Shown here piece after piece: positions 17,182 through 26,393 of a stretch of 64,000 nt of DNA. The DNA is from JAJFFW01 sp965263375 (GTDB lineage: Bacteria; Pseudomonadota; Alphaproteobacteria; Caulobacterales; Parvularculaceae), in NCBI GenBank assembly GCA_965263375.1, contig OZ253669.1, forward strand, positions 3,038,001 to 3,102,000. The letters run 5' to 3'. The position numbers and the translations under genes were made by a program. Under the pieces are notes generated by a model. The model was not told the origin of the DNA. It was given only the letters and a program-made list of their open reading frames with translations, and did no database searches. Each line of letters begins with the position of its first letter. The stretch's first letter is position 1.

Positions 17182-18000
17182 TTGTCTTCCTCTGCTGAAA
17201 ATGAAGCTCCCCATGAGCCTATCCGCGTCATCGTCACCCGTCCCCCGCAAGACGCCGCCGAGCTTGCGGCGCGCCTAACAGAACGCGGGCTTGCCCCAAT
17301 TATATGCCCAGCGATGCAAATTGAATGGCTGTCCGCCGCTCAGGCCCGCCCGCTTAGCCACGATGCGGTGGGTCTTGCTTTCACCTCCGCCAACGGGGTG
17401 CGCGCGTTTGAGGCGCTTTTCTTACAAAACGGCAGCGCAAAAAGTTTCCGCGACCTGCCTGTCTATGCGGTTGGACAAGCAACAGCAGACGCAGCAGAGC
17501 GGGCGGGGTTTAGAGGCATTCACACAGGCGGGGGCGAGCTTTCATCCCTGACGGCCCTAATCGCCAAAAGCTTGAGCAAACAGGGCTCACGCAAACAAGG
17601 GCCGATCATCCATATCGCTGGTAGCGACAGGGCTGGCGATCTTATCAAAGCCCTTCATGATCAAGGAATAAACGCAGAGCGTGTCGTGCTTTATAAAGCC
17701 CAGGCCAACGACACTCTGACCACAGGCGCTGAACACGCGATCAAGAGCCAGGCGCGCACTTCCAATGCTGACCACGCTTTATGGGTCGCCCTATTTTCGC
17801 CGCGGACAGCTGACATTTTCCTTAAGCAGATTGAGACGGCCGAACTTAGCGAAGCGCTCTGTCACGTTAATGCCGCATGTCTAAGCGAAGCTGTGGCTGC
17901 GCGACTTAAAGGCGCGTCTTTTAAAAGCATTAAGATAGCAAAAACGCCTATTACCAAGGACCTTATTGACCTCATTACTCATGAGAGACCACCCGCCTAA
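17182..18000 (+). CDS. hemD: Uroporphyrinogen-III synthase HemD
   Basis: Cyclises hydroxymethylbilane to uroporphyrinogen III in haem and corrinoid synthesis. Recognised by the bilobed HemD pattern: I-V-T-R-P-P-Q at the N-terminus, F-T-S-A-N-G-V-R-A-F around residue 70 and Y-A-V-G-Q-A-T-A in the hinge. The start is TTG at 17182, since no in-frame ATG precedes the conserved first strand; AGGA lies about 12 bases upstream. hemC, often directly upstream of hemD, is not in this window. A mitofilin-like gene and hemY follow in the same direction. Confidence 0.88.
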   Translation: MSSSAENEAPHEPIRVIVTRPPQDAAELAARLTERGLAPIICPAMQIEWLSAAQARPLSHDAVGLAFTSANGVRAFEALFLQNGSAKSFRDLPVYAVGQATADAAERAGFRGIHTGGGELSSLTALIAKSLSKQGSRKQGPIIHIAGSDRAGDLIKALHDQGINAERVVLYKAQANDTLTTGAEHAIKSQARTSNADHALWVALFSPRTADIFLKQIETAELSEALCHVNAACLSEAVAARLKGASFKSIKIAKTPITKDLIDLITHERPPA

Positions 18001-18121
18001 AAGGATTTATATAAACTATACGTGACCTATGCGCCTTGCGCCCTTGAGCAATCATAGTCGGTTGCGTAAGGAGGAAGCGTCGAATTTTGCAGCGCAGTGA
18101 ACGCTTAATGGAGTGACCGCA

Positions 18122-20146
18122 ATGGCTGATGAAAAAAAGCCCGAAGCCCCCTCAGATGACGCCCCGGAAAAAGACGCAACGGATGAAAAGTCCGCTGCGC
18201 CAGAAAGTGCAAATGGCGCCGCCGCGCCTGAGGTTGACGCCGAGGTTGTAACCTCCGCCGACAAGGACGCAGATGAAAAAGGCGAAGACGCCAAAGACAG
18301 TGATGTCCTTGAGCCGCTCAGCGCTGAGGAAACGCAGATTGAGGCGGCACAAGGCGATCACGATAGCGCGGAAGAACCTGCGCAAGGCCAAGATGCGGCG
18401 GGCGATGATGGACGCTCACCCGGTCTTGTCTTGTTTGCATTTTTTATTATCGCCGCCCTGGCGGTTGTCGCCCTTTTCCAAATGAGCGGGCGTAAAACGG
18501 CGCCAAGTTATGCGCCCATCGAAGAAACCGCGGAGGCGCCGCCCCTTGGCGACACCGCCGCTCTAACCGCAGCGGATGAAGCGGTCACACAAGAAGAAAC
18601 AAACCCGGCCGCTGAGCCAGTTGACGCAAAAGCTGCGATTGATGCGCTACAGCAAGAAAATGAGGCGCGGCTAGCTGAAGAGCTTGAAGCCGAAACATCT
18701 GAAGTCGTAGAAACGGCCACCGACTCAACTGGAGATGACTCAGCTGCAGCTGACTCAGCTACAGATACAGCACAAGCCGCTATTGCAGAAGCTGAAGAAG
18801 CCGTGGCAGAGACGATTGAAGAAGGTCAAGCCATTGGGACGCAGGCTGAGGAAACAACAGAGACTGTAGAAAGCTCTCTCGCTGACGCCTCTGAAGTGAT
18901 CGAAGAAGCGGCAAGTGAAGTCGAAGCGCAAACACAAGCGCAATTAGATGAAGCTGGTGAAAAAGTAGAGGAAACTGTTGAAACAGCAGCGGCTGAAATT
19001 GCGGATGAAACACAAGCCGCTGGCGACGAAGCTGAAGCGGCAAGCAAGACAGCCCAAGAACTCGCTGATGAACTAACGAACGAAGTCGCCGCGGACGCGT
19101 TTGACGAGCCAAAAGAAGTAGCTGACGCCAATGCTGAGGCCAATGAAGCCCCTTCAGCTTCAGCCGATGTCACAGAAGAAAATACAACAGACACAGCAAC
19201 CGAAACTGAAACGCCAGCAGAAACAGTAGCCGTTGAAGAGGCGGCAGACAAAGTCGCTGAGGCTGAGGATGAAGCTGGCCAAGGCGAAACCGCTCTTGCT
19301 GCTGATGAAACTGCAAGTCAAGTTTCTGTCGTCAACGACGAAAAAATCGCGAACCCTGTTGCTGTGGGCGCTGCTTCTTCAGTCGCCGCCTCAGAAGACA
19401 GCGCACAAATCGCAACTCAGATTGAAGCGCTAAAACTACAACTCAGCAACGAAACAAAAGCGCTGAGTGAAGCCGTCGCGGCTGGCCGTGAATTAACAGA
19501 GCAACAATCAACACGTATCACTGAGTTACGTGAAAGCTTAGAGCAAGCCATTGCGGAACGTGATGAACGCGCAAATGCAGAGATTGCATCTTTGCGAGCG
19601 CAGCTGGACAAAATCCGCACGGAAGGCGACAATGCGCCGGCAAGCCGCCGCGCCGCCGCCTCTCTCGCCCTTTTGGCGCTGCAGCGCAAAGTTAACGAGG
19701 GTGAGGCATACACTGAAGAACTTGAACTGCTCGCTCGCTTAGCGCCGGATGCTGCAGCGGTGGGCGAATTAAAGGCAAGCGCTGAAAATGGCGCCCCAAC
19801 GCTCGCTTCCCTAAAATCACAGTTCACCCCAGCTGTTCGCCAAGCGCTCGCCGCGCCGGAAGCGGGCGAGAACCCAAATAGTTTCTGGTCGCGGATGCAA
19901 AGTTTGATTAGCGTTCGACCAGCAACACCGCAAGCTGGCGCCAGCCCGCAAGCGGTCATCTCACGCGCTGAAGCAAACCTTGAAAAAGATGATTTGCAAA
20001 AAGCGGCTGAAGAACTGCGTTCTTTAGACGGCAAAGCCAGCGATGCTTTCACCGACTGGCTCGTCGCCGCCGACCAACGTCTTGTTGCAACGAATGCTAT
20101 TGAAGCGCTTAACGCTGCGTTCCTAGACGACTACAAAACGAACTAG
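18122..20146 (+). CDS. Mitofilin/Mic60-like inner-membrane protein, very acidic
   Basis: A 674-residue protein related to mitochondrial Mic60. It has an acidic, disordered cytoplasmic N-terminus (about residues 1-98), one transmembrane helix (about 101-120) and a long Glu/Ala-rich periplasmic coiled coil (about 130-440). A recognisable C-terminal mitofilin domain follows, including L-K-S-Q-F-T-P-A-V-R and two amphipathic helices. Alphaproteobacterial relatives sit between hemD and hemY and shape the inner membrane. The Glu/Ala tract makes this one longer than I would expect for the family. ATG at 18122 with GGAG upstream is chosen over GTG at 18113. Confidence 0.85.
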   Translation: MADEKKPEAPSDDAPEKDATDEKSAAPESANGAAAPEVDAEVVTSADKDADEKGEDAKDSDVLEPLSAEETQIEAAQGDHDSAEEPAQGQDAAGDDGRSPGLVLFAFFIIAALAVVALFQMSGRKTAPSYAPIEETAEAPPLGDTAALTAADEAVTQEETNPAAEPVDAKAAIDALQQENEARLAEELEAETSEVVETATDSTGDDSAAADSATDTAQAAIAEAEEAVAETIEEGQAIGTQAEETTETVESSLADASEVIEEAASEVEAQTQAQLDEAGEKVEETVETAAAEIADETQAAGDEAEAASKTAQELADELTNEVAADAFDEPKEVADANAEANEAPSASADVTEENTTDTATETETPAETVAVEEAADKVAEAEDEAGQGETALAADETASQVSVVNDEKIANPVAVGAASSVAASEDSAQIATQIEALKLQLSNETKALSEAVAAGRELTEQQSTRITELRESLEQAIAERDERANAEIASLRAQLDKIRTEGDNAPASRRAAASLALLALQRKVNEGEAYTEELELLARLAPDAAAVGELKASAENGAPTLASLKSQFTPAVRQALAAPEAGENPNSFWSRMQSLISVRPATPQAGASPQAVISRAEANLEKDDLQKAAEELRSLDGKASDAFTDWLVAADQRLVATNAIEALNAAFLDDYKTN

Positions 20147-20171
20147 ACATACGAATTAGGCTTTCTGCTTT

Positions 20172-21791
20172 ATGATCCGTACTTTAATCTTTATCCTTTG
20201 GGTGATTCTCTTAGCGGGCGTGGTCACTTACTTCGCCGGGATGCAAGGACGGATCGAAGCAGAAGCCTTTGGACTTAAATACGACATGCATGCGGGCGCC
20301 GCGATTACGGCGGCGTTCGTTTTACTTGGCCTCGTGATCTTTTTCACAAGCTGGTTTAAAGATCTTGCGGCCCTTCCAGGAAAAATGAAAGCCCGCGAGC
20401 GCGAAGCCAAGCGCGCCCGCGGTATTGCCGCCTTAACACGCGGTCTTGAAGCCGTCGCAGTGGGCGACGCCAGCGACGCCCAACACCATGCACGCGTTGC
20501 GCGCCGTAATTTAGAAGACGTTGCGCTAACACGTCTTTTGACGGTTCAAGCGGCTGAACTAGCCGGCGACGACAAGGCGGCGGGCGAAAATTTCACCGCG
20601 ATGCTTGAAGCGCCGGAAACAGAATTTTTGGGTCTGCGCGGTCTATACTTAAAAGCAAAACGCGAAGGTGACACCGCTGCTGCGCAAGGATATGCCGACC
20701 GCGCCTTCCGGCTGCGCCCTAATGCGCTGTGGGCCTTCCAGTCTGTTTTTGACCTTGGTCTCGATCGGGGCGCATGGGGGGAAACACGCGCAGCGCTGAC
20801 AACAGCGGTTAAAAATAAAATCGTCGACCCGACCGGCGCACGTCGCGCCGAAGCGGCGTTATTGACAGCCGACGCCTATGCCGCCGCACTGACCGGTGAC
20901 AATTCCCTCGCCTTGCAGGAGGCTGAGGCAGCCTTAAAGCTACAACCTGGTTTCGCGCCTGCTGCCGCGCTTGCCGCTGAACGCCATCAAGAAGGCGGCA
21001 AAAAGGCGCGCGCTGCGAAAATCCTACAGACCGCTTTTGCCGCTGCGCCCCACCCGGCGCTAATCCACCGCCATAATGCGCTCTATGCGGAAAGCTCTGA
21101 GACGGAGCGCGCCGAGCAAATGAAAAAGATCGCAGACCGCAACCCAACCTCCCGCGAGGCGAAGCTTGCCTTTGCCCGCCGTCATATTTTGCTAAAGGAA
21201 TATGCCGACGCCATTACAATCTTAGAACCAATGTTGATGGAAAAAGCGACCGCCAAAGAAACCGCCGCCATGGCCGATGCTGTCGCTGGCGCTCATGGTG
21301 ATGAGGCCGCTAAAGTTTGGCTCGCCCAAGCCGCTGAGGCGCCGCGGGACCCAACGCCAGGCGCTGACGGCGCCTTCCATTTCACCCGCGAAGGCTGGGC
21401 CCGTCTTGTGCGCGAATATATGGACCATGATCGCTTGGCGCCGCCGCCGCTAGAAGACGACCCCCGCGGTCTTAGCCTTGATGAAATTAAATTGCTCGCG
21501 CCGCCGCCAAAAGCGATAAAAACTGAAGAACCAATCGATACCGCTATAGAGGAAAACGCGGAAGGAACCGCGCCCCAAAGCAGCAGCGTCAAAACCGCTG
21601 TTACCCCAGACAACGAACCAAGCCCGGCAAAGGATTACGCCGCAAAAGACAGTAATCCGGACAAAGATCAAAAACCGAATACAGGCAAAGCGGACGACGA
21701 TGGGCCCAAAACGGATACGCCCTCACAAGATCCTGTCGCGGAGGATAAAAAACAACAAGAAATCGCCGACGCAGCAAGAAGCGTCAGCTAA
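20172..21791 (+). CDS. hemY: HemY-type TPR membrane protein
   Basis: A 539-residue inner-membrane protein with two N-terminal transmembrane helices (about residues 4-22 and 40-60), a HemY_N domain and a TPR-like helical region (about 90-410). A disordered Pro/Asp/Lys-rich tail (about 430-539) ends it. HemY proteins are encoded at the end of hemC/hemD operons and are proposed to organise haem-synthesis enzymes; the biochemical role is not settled. It follows the mitofilin-like gene by 25 bases. The long charged tail is unusual but has the same acidic flavour as its neighbour. Confidence 0.85.
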   Translation: MIRTLIFILWVILLAGVVTYFAGMQGRIEAEAFGLKYDMHAGAAITAAFVLLGLVIFFTSWFKDLAALPGKMKAREREAKRARGIAALTRGLEAVAVGDASDAQHHARVARRNLEDVALTRLLTVQAAELAGDDKAAGENFTAMLEAPETEFLGLRGLYLKAKREGDTAAAQGYADRAFRLRPNALWAFQSVFDLGLDRGAWGETRAALTTAVKNKIVDPTGARRAEAALLTADAYAAALTGDNSLALQEAEAALKLQPGFAPAAALAAERHQEGGKKARAAKILQTAFAAAPHPALIHRHNALYAESSETERAEQMKKIADRNPTSREAKLAFARRHILLKEYADAITILEPMLMEKATAKETAAMADAVAGAHGDEAAKVWLAQAAEAPRDPTPGADGAFHFTREGWARLVREYMDHDRLAPPPLEDDPRGLSLDEIKLLAPPPKAIKTEEPIDTAIEENAEGTAPQSSSVKTAVTPDNEPSPAKDYAAKDSNPDKDQKPNTGKADDDGPKTDTPSQDPVAEDKKQQEIADAARSVS

Positions 21792-21813
21792 CCAAGCAAC
21801 GTGCGCTAATCTG

Positions 21814-23289
21814 TTATGCCGCTGATTTATCTTTCGGCGTTTCCTCCGCGGATAACAAAAGATCGCGGTCCGCGCGAGGCAGCTGGGGCGTACGCTCAAG
21901 ACCGTCGGGCGTTTCCAAAGAAGCATCAAGGCCGGGCAGCTCATATTCAGCGAACTTTCGCGCCCGCGGCATTACCCGGCGCTCAATCCCGCCTAAAAGA
22001 TCATTATACTTCTTAACGGCGCCATCAAGCGACCTTCCAAGCCCGCCAAGATGCTCACCCATTTTACGCAGGCTTTCGTAAAGATCTTTCGCCATAGCAG
22101 CGACGGCGACGGCGTTTTGCTCCGCTTTTTCCTGACGCCAGCCATATGCAGCGGACTTTAAAATCGCCACCAATGTTGTCGGGGTTGCAATAATAATCTT
22201 TTTATCGAACGCTTCTTGAAACAAGTCCGGGCGCGTCTCCAACGCGGCGGCGAAATAATTTTCGCCGGGCACGAACATAACAACAAAGTCTAAAGACTGC
22301 TGAAGCGCAAGCGCATAATCTTTGCTAGCGAGCGATTTTACGTGATTGCGCAAGTCATTCGCGTGCCGCTCAAGATGTTGAGCGCGAAGAGCGTCATTCT
22401 CCGCCTCCACCGCATCAAGATAAGCATTGATCGAAACTTTAGCGTCAACTGCAATTTTGCGCCCCCCAGGTAAGGAAACCACCATGTCCGGATATTTGCG
22501 CTTATCTCCATCATCGACTTGCGCTTGCTCCTCAAAATCCGTATACGCGCTCATCCCAGAAAGTTCGACCACATTGCGCAATTGCGCCTCACCCCAACGG
22601 CCGCGAACTTTTGGCCCCGCTCTTAAAGCGGCTGAAAGCTTTTGCGCTTCCTGGCTAACGGTCGCATTTGATTGGGCGAGCGCGCCGATCTGTTCCCCCA
22701 ATGCGCCACGAGCTTTTTGCTGTTCTTCGCGCATCTCTTTTAATCCTGCCTCATACCGTACAAGGCTGTCGCGCATGGGTTTTAACAGATCGTCCATCGC
22801 CGTGCGGCGCTTTTCGGCTTCTGACTTTGCCGTCTCGCGATGACGGGCGAATGTTTCATCGGCGCGCTGAAGAAAGCTTTTATTAGCATCATCGAGCATT
22901 TTTGAAGCGGCCGCGCGGAAGTCGACATCCATGCGTTTCTTTAAGTTTTCCAAGGCTTTTTCGCGTTCCGCCAAGCGTACTTCAGCGGCGGCGTTCTGGG
23001 CCTCCAACGCCGCGCGCACCTCGTTCGCCTCAGCCAGTTGCTCACCAAGCTCAATAGCGGTTTGCGCCCGGGTTTCCGCGGCGGCGAGTTTCACACGGGT
23101 TTGTTCTAAGCGATCGCGAAGCCCTGCCGCCCTCTCATTGTGCTTGCGGGCCTGCACCAGCGCATAAACGGCGACAGCCCCCGCCGTGGCGGCAATCCAA
23201 AAAAGCGGCTCTGAAAACATCGCACTCAGCGGTAAAGCGCCTGGCGCTTGCGCGGCGCGGGGCGCTTCATTCAATAATTGATCGATCAT
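21814..23289 (-). CDS. rmuC: DNA recombination protein RmuC
   Basis: A 491-residue RmuC-family protein, proposed to limit recombination at inverted repeats through a nuclease-like domain. It has an N-terminal transmembrane helix (about residues 29-46), a long coiled coil (about 50-190) and the RmuC domain (about 200-430). Family blocks include G-R-W-G-E-A-Q-L, Y-P-D-M-V-V-S-L-P and V-D-A-K-V-S-I-N-A-Y. It converges on hemY with only 22 bases between stops. Confidence 0.92.
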   Translation of the reverse strand: MIDQLLNEAPRAAQAPGALPLSAMFSEPLFWIAATAGAVAVYALVQARKHNERAAGLRDRLEQTRVKLAAAETRAQTAIELGEQLAEANEVRAALEAQNAAAEVRLAEREKALENLKKRMDVDFRAAASKMLDDANKSFLQRADETFARHRETAKSEAEKRRTAMDDLLKPMRDSLVRYEAGLKEMREEQQKARGALGEQIGALAQSNATVSQEAQKLSAALRAGPKVRGRWGEAQLRNVVELSGMSAYTDFEEQAQVDDGDKRKYPDMVVSLPGGRKIAVDAKVSINAYLDAVEAENDALRAQHLERHANDLRNHVKSLASKDYALALQQSLDFVVMFVPGENYFAAALETRPDLFQEAFDKKIIIATPTTLVAILKSAAYGWRQEKAEQNAVAVAAMAKDLYESLRKMGEHLGGLGRSLDGAVKKYNDLLGGIERRVMPRARKFAEYELPGLDASLETPDGLERTPQLPRADRDLLLSAEETPKDKSAA

Positions 23290-23341
23290 GTCAGGGACGC
23301 TAGGTCGATTCGCAAAACCAGACGGCGCTTTAACCGCAAAC

Positions 23342-23803
23342 TTATCCCTCGTTTTGCGGAGGGCGAAAGACCAAAAAGGCGCTAAGCGTATAGTTTGAGA
23401 TCGCAGAGACGATCATGGCGACAAATTTTGCGATAAAAGGCCCAGTAGAGGGCGCTAACAAACCGATGATCGTCATAGATAACGCAAAACCAAGCAGATA
23501 AACCGATAAGAAACGCCGGTAATTGGCTAGCGAGAAGCGACTGCGCTGGCCATTACTGCGGAATGTGATCCAACCGTTCAGAAAATATCCTTGCAGGTTC
23601 GCGACCATAAAAGCGCAGAAATTGGCCGCCAATGGGTGAATATCAGCACTGACCAACCAAGCAAAAACGCCAAAGTCTGTGAGGGCCGACAAAACGCCAA
23701 CAAAGCCAAAACGCGCTGCCTGACGTGAGTGGCGCCCGCCTAAAACCTTTATTTTTTGGGAGTCTTCACTTCCCCACTCACTTCGAGCTTCATGCGGCTT
23801 CAT
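23342..23803 (-). CDS. GtrA-family membrane protein
   Basis: A 153-residue protein with four predicted transmembrane helices and the GtrA pattern: R-F-G-F-V-G-V-L-S-A-L-T-D-F near the first helix and F-x-L-N-x-x-x-T-F between helices two and three. GtrA proteins are thought to flip undecaprenyl-phosphate-linked sugars across the inner membrane. Its start overlaps the stop of the GtrB-like glycosyltransferase by four bases (ATGA), the usual partner, so the two are co-translated. Confidence 0.88.
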   Translation of the reverse strand: MKPHEARSEWGSEDSQKIKVLGGRHSRQAARFGFVGVLSALTDFGVFAWLVSADIHPLAANFCAFMVANLQGYFLNGWITFRSNGQRSRFSLANYRRFLSVYLLGFALSMTIIGLLAPSTGPFIAKFVAMIVSAISNYTLSAFLVFRPPQNEG

Positions 23804-24909
23804 GATGCAAAGCGAGCTTGCTCATTTTGTGGGTTATGATTTGAGTGTTCCAAGACGTCCTCCCCATGCTTGGGGGCCCCTTTTTCAATTTCCTGCTGCG
23901 CTTCGTTTTCTTGATTTTGCGCATAGAGCGCGTCAGCAACGAGATAGAGAGGCCGATTTTTTGTTTCATTAAACATGCGGCCTAAATATTCCCCAATCAC
24001 GCCCAAAACGCAAAGCTGAACCCCGCCTAGAAACAACATGACAACAATAAGGGTCGGAAAACCGGCGACCGAATCGCCAAAAAATATTGTTTTGGCTGCG
24101 TAAAAAACGCCAGCGACAAAGGCGAACGCCGCCGTTAAGAACCCAATATAAGTTGAGATTTTTAGCGGCGCTAAGGTTGATGACGTGATCCCGTCAATCG
24201 AAAGGTTCCAAAGGCGCCAATAATTCCACTTCGTCTCGCCAGCTTCACGGGGCGCACGATCATATAATACGGCCTTTGACGGGAACCCGACCCAGGCGAA
24301 AACCCCTTTCATAAAGCGGTGACGCTCGCGCAAGGCGCAGACCGCATCTACCGCTCTGCGGCTCATTAAGCGAAAATCGCCTACATTTTCCGGTAAAGGT
24401 CGCTCGCCCACCCGGCGCATCAATTTATAGAAGGCAGCGGCTGTCGCCTTTTTTAACCAGCTTTCGCCATGACGAACCCGGCGCTTTGCATAGACGACAT
24501 CATAACCTTCCCGCCACCCGGCAATAAGCTCTGCAATGATGCTTGGCGGGTCTTGCAAGTCAGCATCAATCACAACAACCGCATCGCCTTTGGCAGCGTC
24601 GAGCCCCGCTGTTAAAGCAATTTCTTTCCCGAAATTACGGCTAAGATTAATGATTGTGGTGTTCGCATGGCGGGCTCTTAACGCTTGCATGATGCCGAAT
24701 GTATCATCCGATGAGCCGTCATTGACAAAGACGACTTCAAAGGGCTGCTCAATCGCTTTCATTGCCTTGCGCACAGCCCGATGGAATGAGGCCAGACCCG
24801 CCGCCTCGTTGTAAGCGGGACATACTATCGACAATAAATTCGGCCGCACCTCCTTGCGGGGCTCAAGGGATACGGTTTCTGAAACGTCTGCCGTTAAATG
24901 TGTCGACAT
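23800..24909 (-). CDS. GtrB/DPM1-like glycosyltransferase family 2
   Basis: A 369-residue GT2 enzyme that likely transfers a sugar from a nucleotide donor to undecaprenyl phosphate. The N-terminal GT-A domain has V-C-P-A-Y-N-E-A, V-N-D-G-S-S-D-D and the metal-binding D-A-D-L-Q-D-P. The C-terminal part has two transmembrane helices (about residues 255-320), as in GtrB/ArnC. It is directly coupled to a GtrA flippase. A GT87 gene that could use the resulting lipid-linked sugar starts about 100 bases away on the other strand. Confidence 0.9.
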   Translation of the reverse strand: MSTHLTADVSETVSLEPRKEVRPNLLSIVCPAYNEAAGLASFHRAVRKAMKAIEQPFEVVFVNDGSSDDTFGIMQALRARHANTTIINLSRNFGKEIALTAGLDAAKGDAVVVIDADLQDPPSIIAELIAGWREGYDVVYAKRRVRHGESWLKKATAAAFYKLMRRVGERPLPENVGDFRLMSRRAVDAVCALRERHRFMKGVFAWVGFPSKAVLYDRAPREAGETKWNYWRLWNLSIDGITSSTLAPLKISTYIGFLTAAFAFVAGVFYAAKTIFFGDSVAGFPTLIVVMLFLGGVQLCVLGVIGEYLGRMFNETKNRPLYLVADALYAQNQENEAQQEIEKGAPKHGEDVLEHSNHNPQNEQARFAS

Positions 24910-25008
24910 GAGCCGCCTTCACGGATGCGCCGCTACTCCGCGATATTTAGGCTATTTACGGGTCTGGCGGCTAAGCGTTTTTTTAAACCTTCACGCTAAA
25001 GTCTAGGC

Positions 25009-26280
25009 ATGAACGGTTTCCTAAAACTTGAAATTTTTGCACCGCTTTTTGCGCGATTTCTCGCAATTGACTGGACGCGCTATCGTCTGACGCGCCTACG
25101 CGTAGCAGCGATTTGCGCCATATTGTTGTCCATCTCGGTCGGGGTCGCCGCCGCTCAACACGCTGGTGCGCGCGACAATGTCTTTCCTGCCGGGACACCT
25201 GTGGGGGGAGACTATGTCGCCTTTTTCACCGCAGCTAAAGCGGCGCAGAGCGGCGCCGCAGCAGGCATATATGATGCTGATGTCTTCCAAGAACATTTGC
25301 GCGCACAAGGCCCGCCGCTAAAAAGTTATGGCCTAACCTGGCAATATCCGCCCACCTATTATTTAGTAATTGCGCCCCTTGCCCTGACACCCTTTTTATT
25401 GGGGTATTTTTTATGGACGGGGGGAACTTTAGCGCTGTTTTTCACGGTCCTAAAAAGGGCAGGTCTGCCCTGGTTTTTCCTAGGCGTCATTATGGCTGCG
25501 CCTTCGACTTTTCATGCCGTTATAACCGGCCAAAACGGCTTTTTAACCGCTAGCCTGCTGGCAATTGCAGCGCTCTATCCGGACAAGCGCCCGCTTCTTG
25601 CTGGCTGCGCAGCGGCGCTGTTAACGGTTAAGCCGCAATTAGGGCTATTAATCCCGTTAGCATACGCCGCAGGCGGATGTTGGCGCGCCTTTGGCGTTGC
25701 TGCACTCGCAAGCATCATGCTCGCAGCCATCACGACAGGAATTTTCGGCTTTGAAATCTGGAGCGCTTTGATAGAAGGCGGGCAAACGGTTTCTTCCAAT
25801 CTCGCAGCCGGCATAATGCCGCTTTATAAAATGACAACGTTATATTCGTGGCTGATGCTGCTTGGCGTTTCGTCTAGTATCGCCTTGTTCATCCATGGCG
25901 TTATCGCTATTGGCGTTGCAATGTTCATTATACAAATATGGCGCAAATCAAGTGATCAAAATTTGCGCGCATCGGCACTCATCGCCGGCGTCTTTTTCGC
26001 CGCCCCTTACGGATATTATTACGAGCTTATCATCCTTGCCTTACCCGTGGCGCTGATCGCTCAGCGTGCTGTGGAAACTGGATGGCTAAAGGGCGAACAA
26101 ACCTGGGCGGCGCTTGCTTTTATCGCGCCAATGGCGCTGCCAGGCACAGCGCCGTTTGCCCCTATCGCTTATGGTTTCCCATGCGTGGTGTTAATCGGTG
26201 CGGGCGTTGCGCGCCGCGCTCTATATGAAACACCGGCAATTATTGATGGCTTTCGGCGCAAAAAGCCCGCACACCTTTAG
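25009..26280 (+). CDS. GT87-family (DUF2029) membrane glycosyltransferase
   Basis: A 423-residue polytopic protein with around nine to eleven hydrophobic segments. It has the GT-C features of the GT87/DUF2029 family, including G-G-D-Y-V-A-F-F (acidic residue in the first periplasmic loop) and Y-x-W-Q-Y-P-P, with V-K-P-Q-L-G later. GT87 enzymes such as mycobacterial PimE use polyprenyl-phosphate sugars as donors outside the membrane. It is divergent from the GtrB/GtrA pair, consistent with one lipid-linked sugar pathway. The acceptor is unknown. Confidence 0.8.
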   Translation: MNGFLKLEIFAPLFARFLAIDWTRYRLTRLRVAAICAILLSISVGVAAAQHAGARDNVFPAGTPVGGDYVAFFTAAKAAQSGAAAGIYDADVFQEHLRAQGPPLKSYGLTWQYPPTYYLVIAPLALTPFLLGYFLWTGGTLALFFTVLKRAGLPWFFLGVIMAAPSTFHAVITGQNGFLTASLLAIAALYPDKRPLLAGCAAALLTVKPQLGLLIPLAYAAGGCWRAFGVAALASIMLAAITTGIFGFEIWSALIEGGQTVSSNLAAGIMPLYKMTTLYSWLMLLGVSSSIALFIHGVIAIGVAMFIIQIWRKSSDQNLRASALIAGVFFAAPYGYYYELIILALPVALIAQRAVETGWLKGEQTWAALAFIAPMALPGTAPFAPIAYGFPCVVLIGAGVARRALYETPAIIDGFRRKKPAHL

Positions 26281-26393
26281 GCGCATTCGGCACAAACTAA
26301 GTTGCTTTTTGCACGGCCTCAACCAATAGCGCGAAGCGATCATGGCCCCAAAATTTTTCGCCATTAAAGATTGAAACAGAGCCTTATGTTGGG

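Noticed and set aside
18500..20052. Long antisense open frames, Ser/Ala-rich, opposite the mitofilin-like gene
   Set aside because: They are the complement of Glu/Ala-rich codons. No ribosome-binding sites or families; the sense protein has clear domains.
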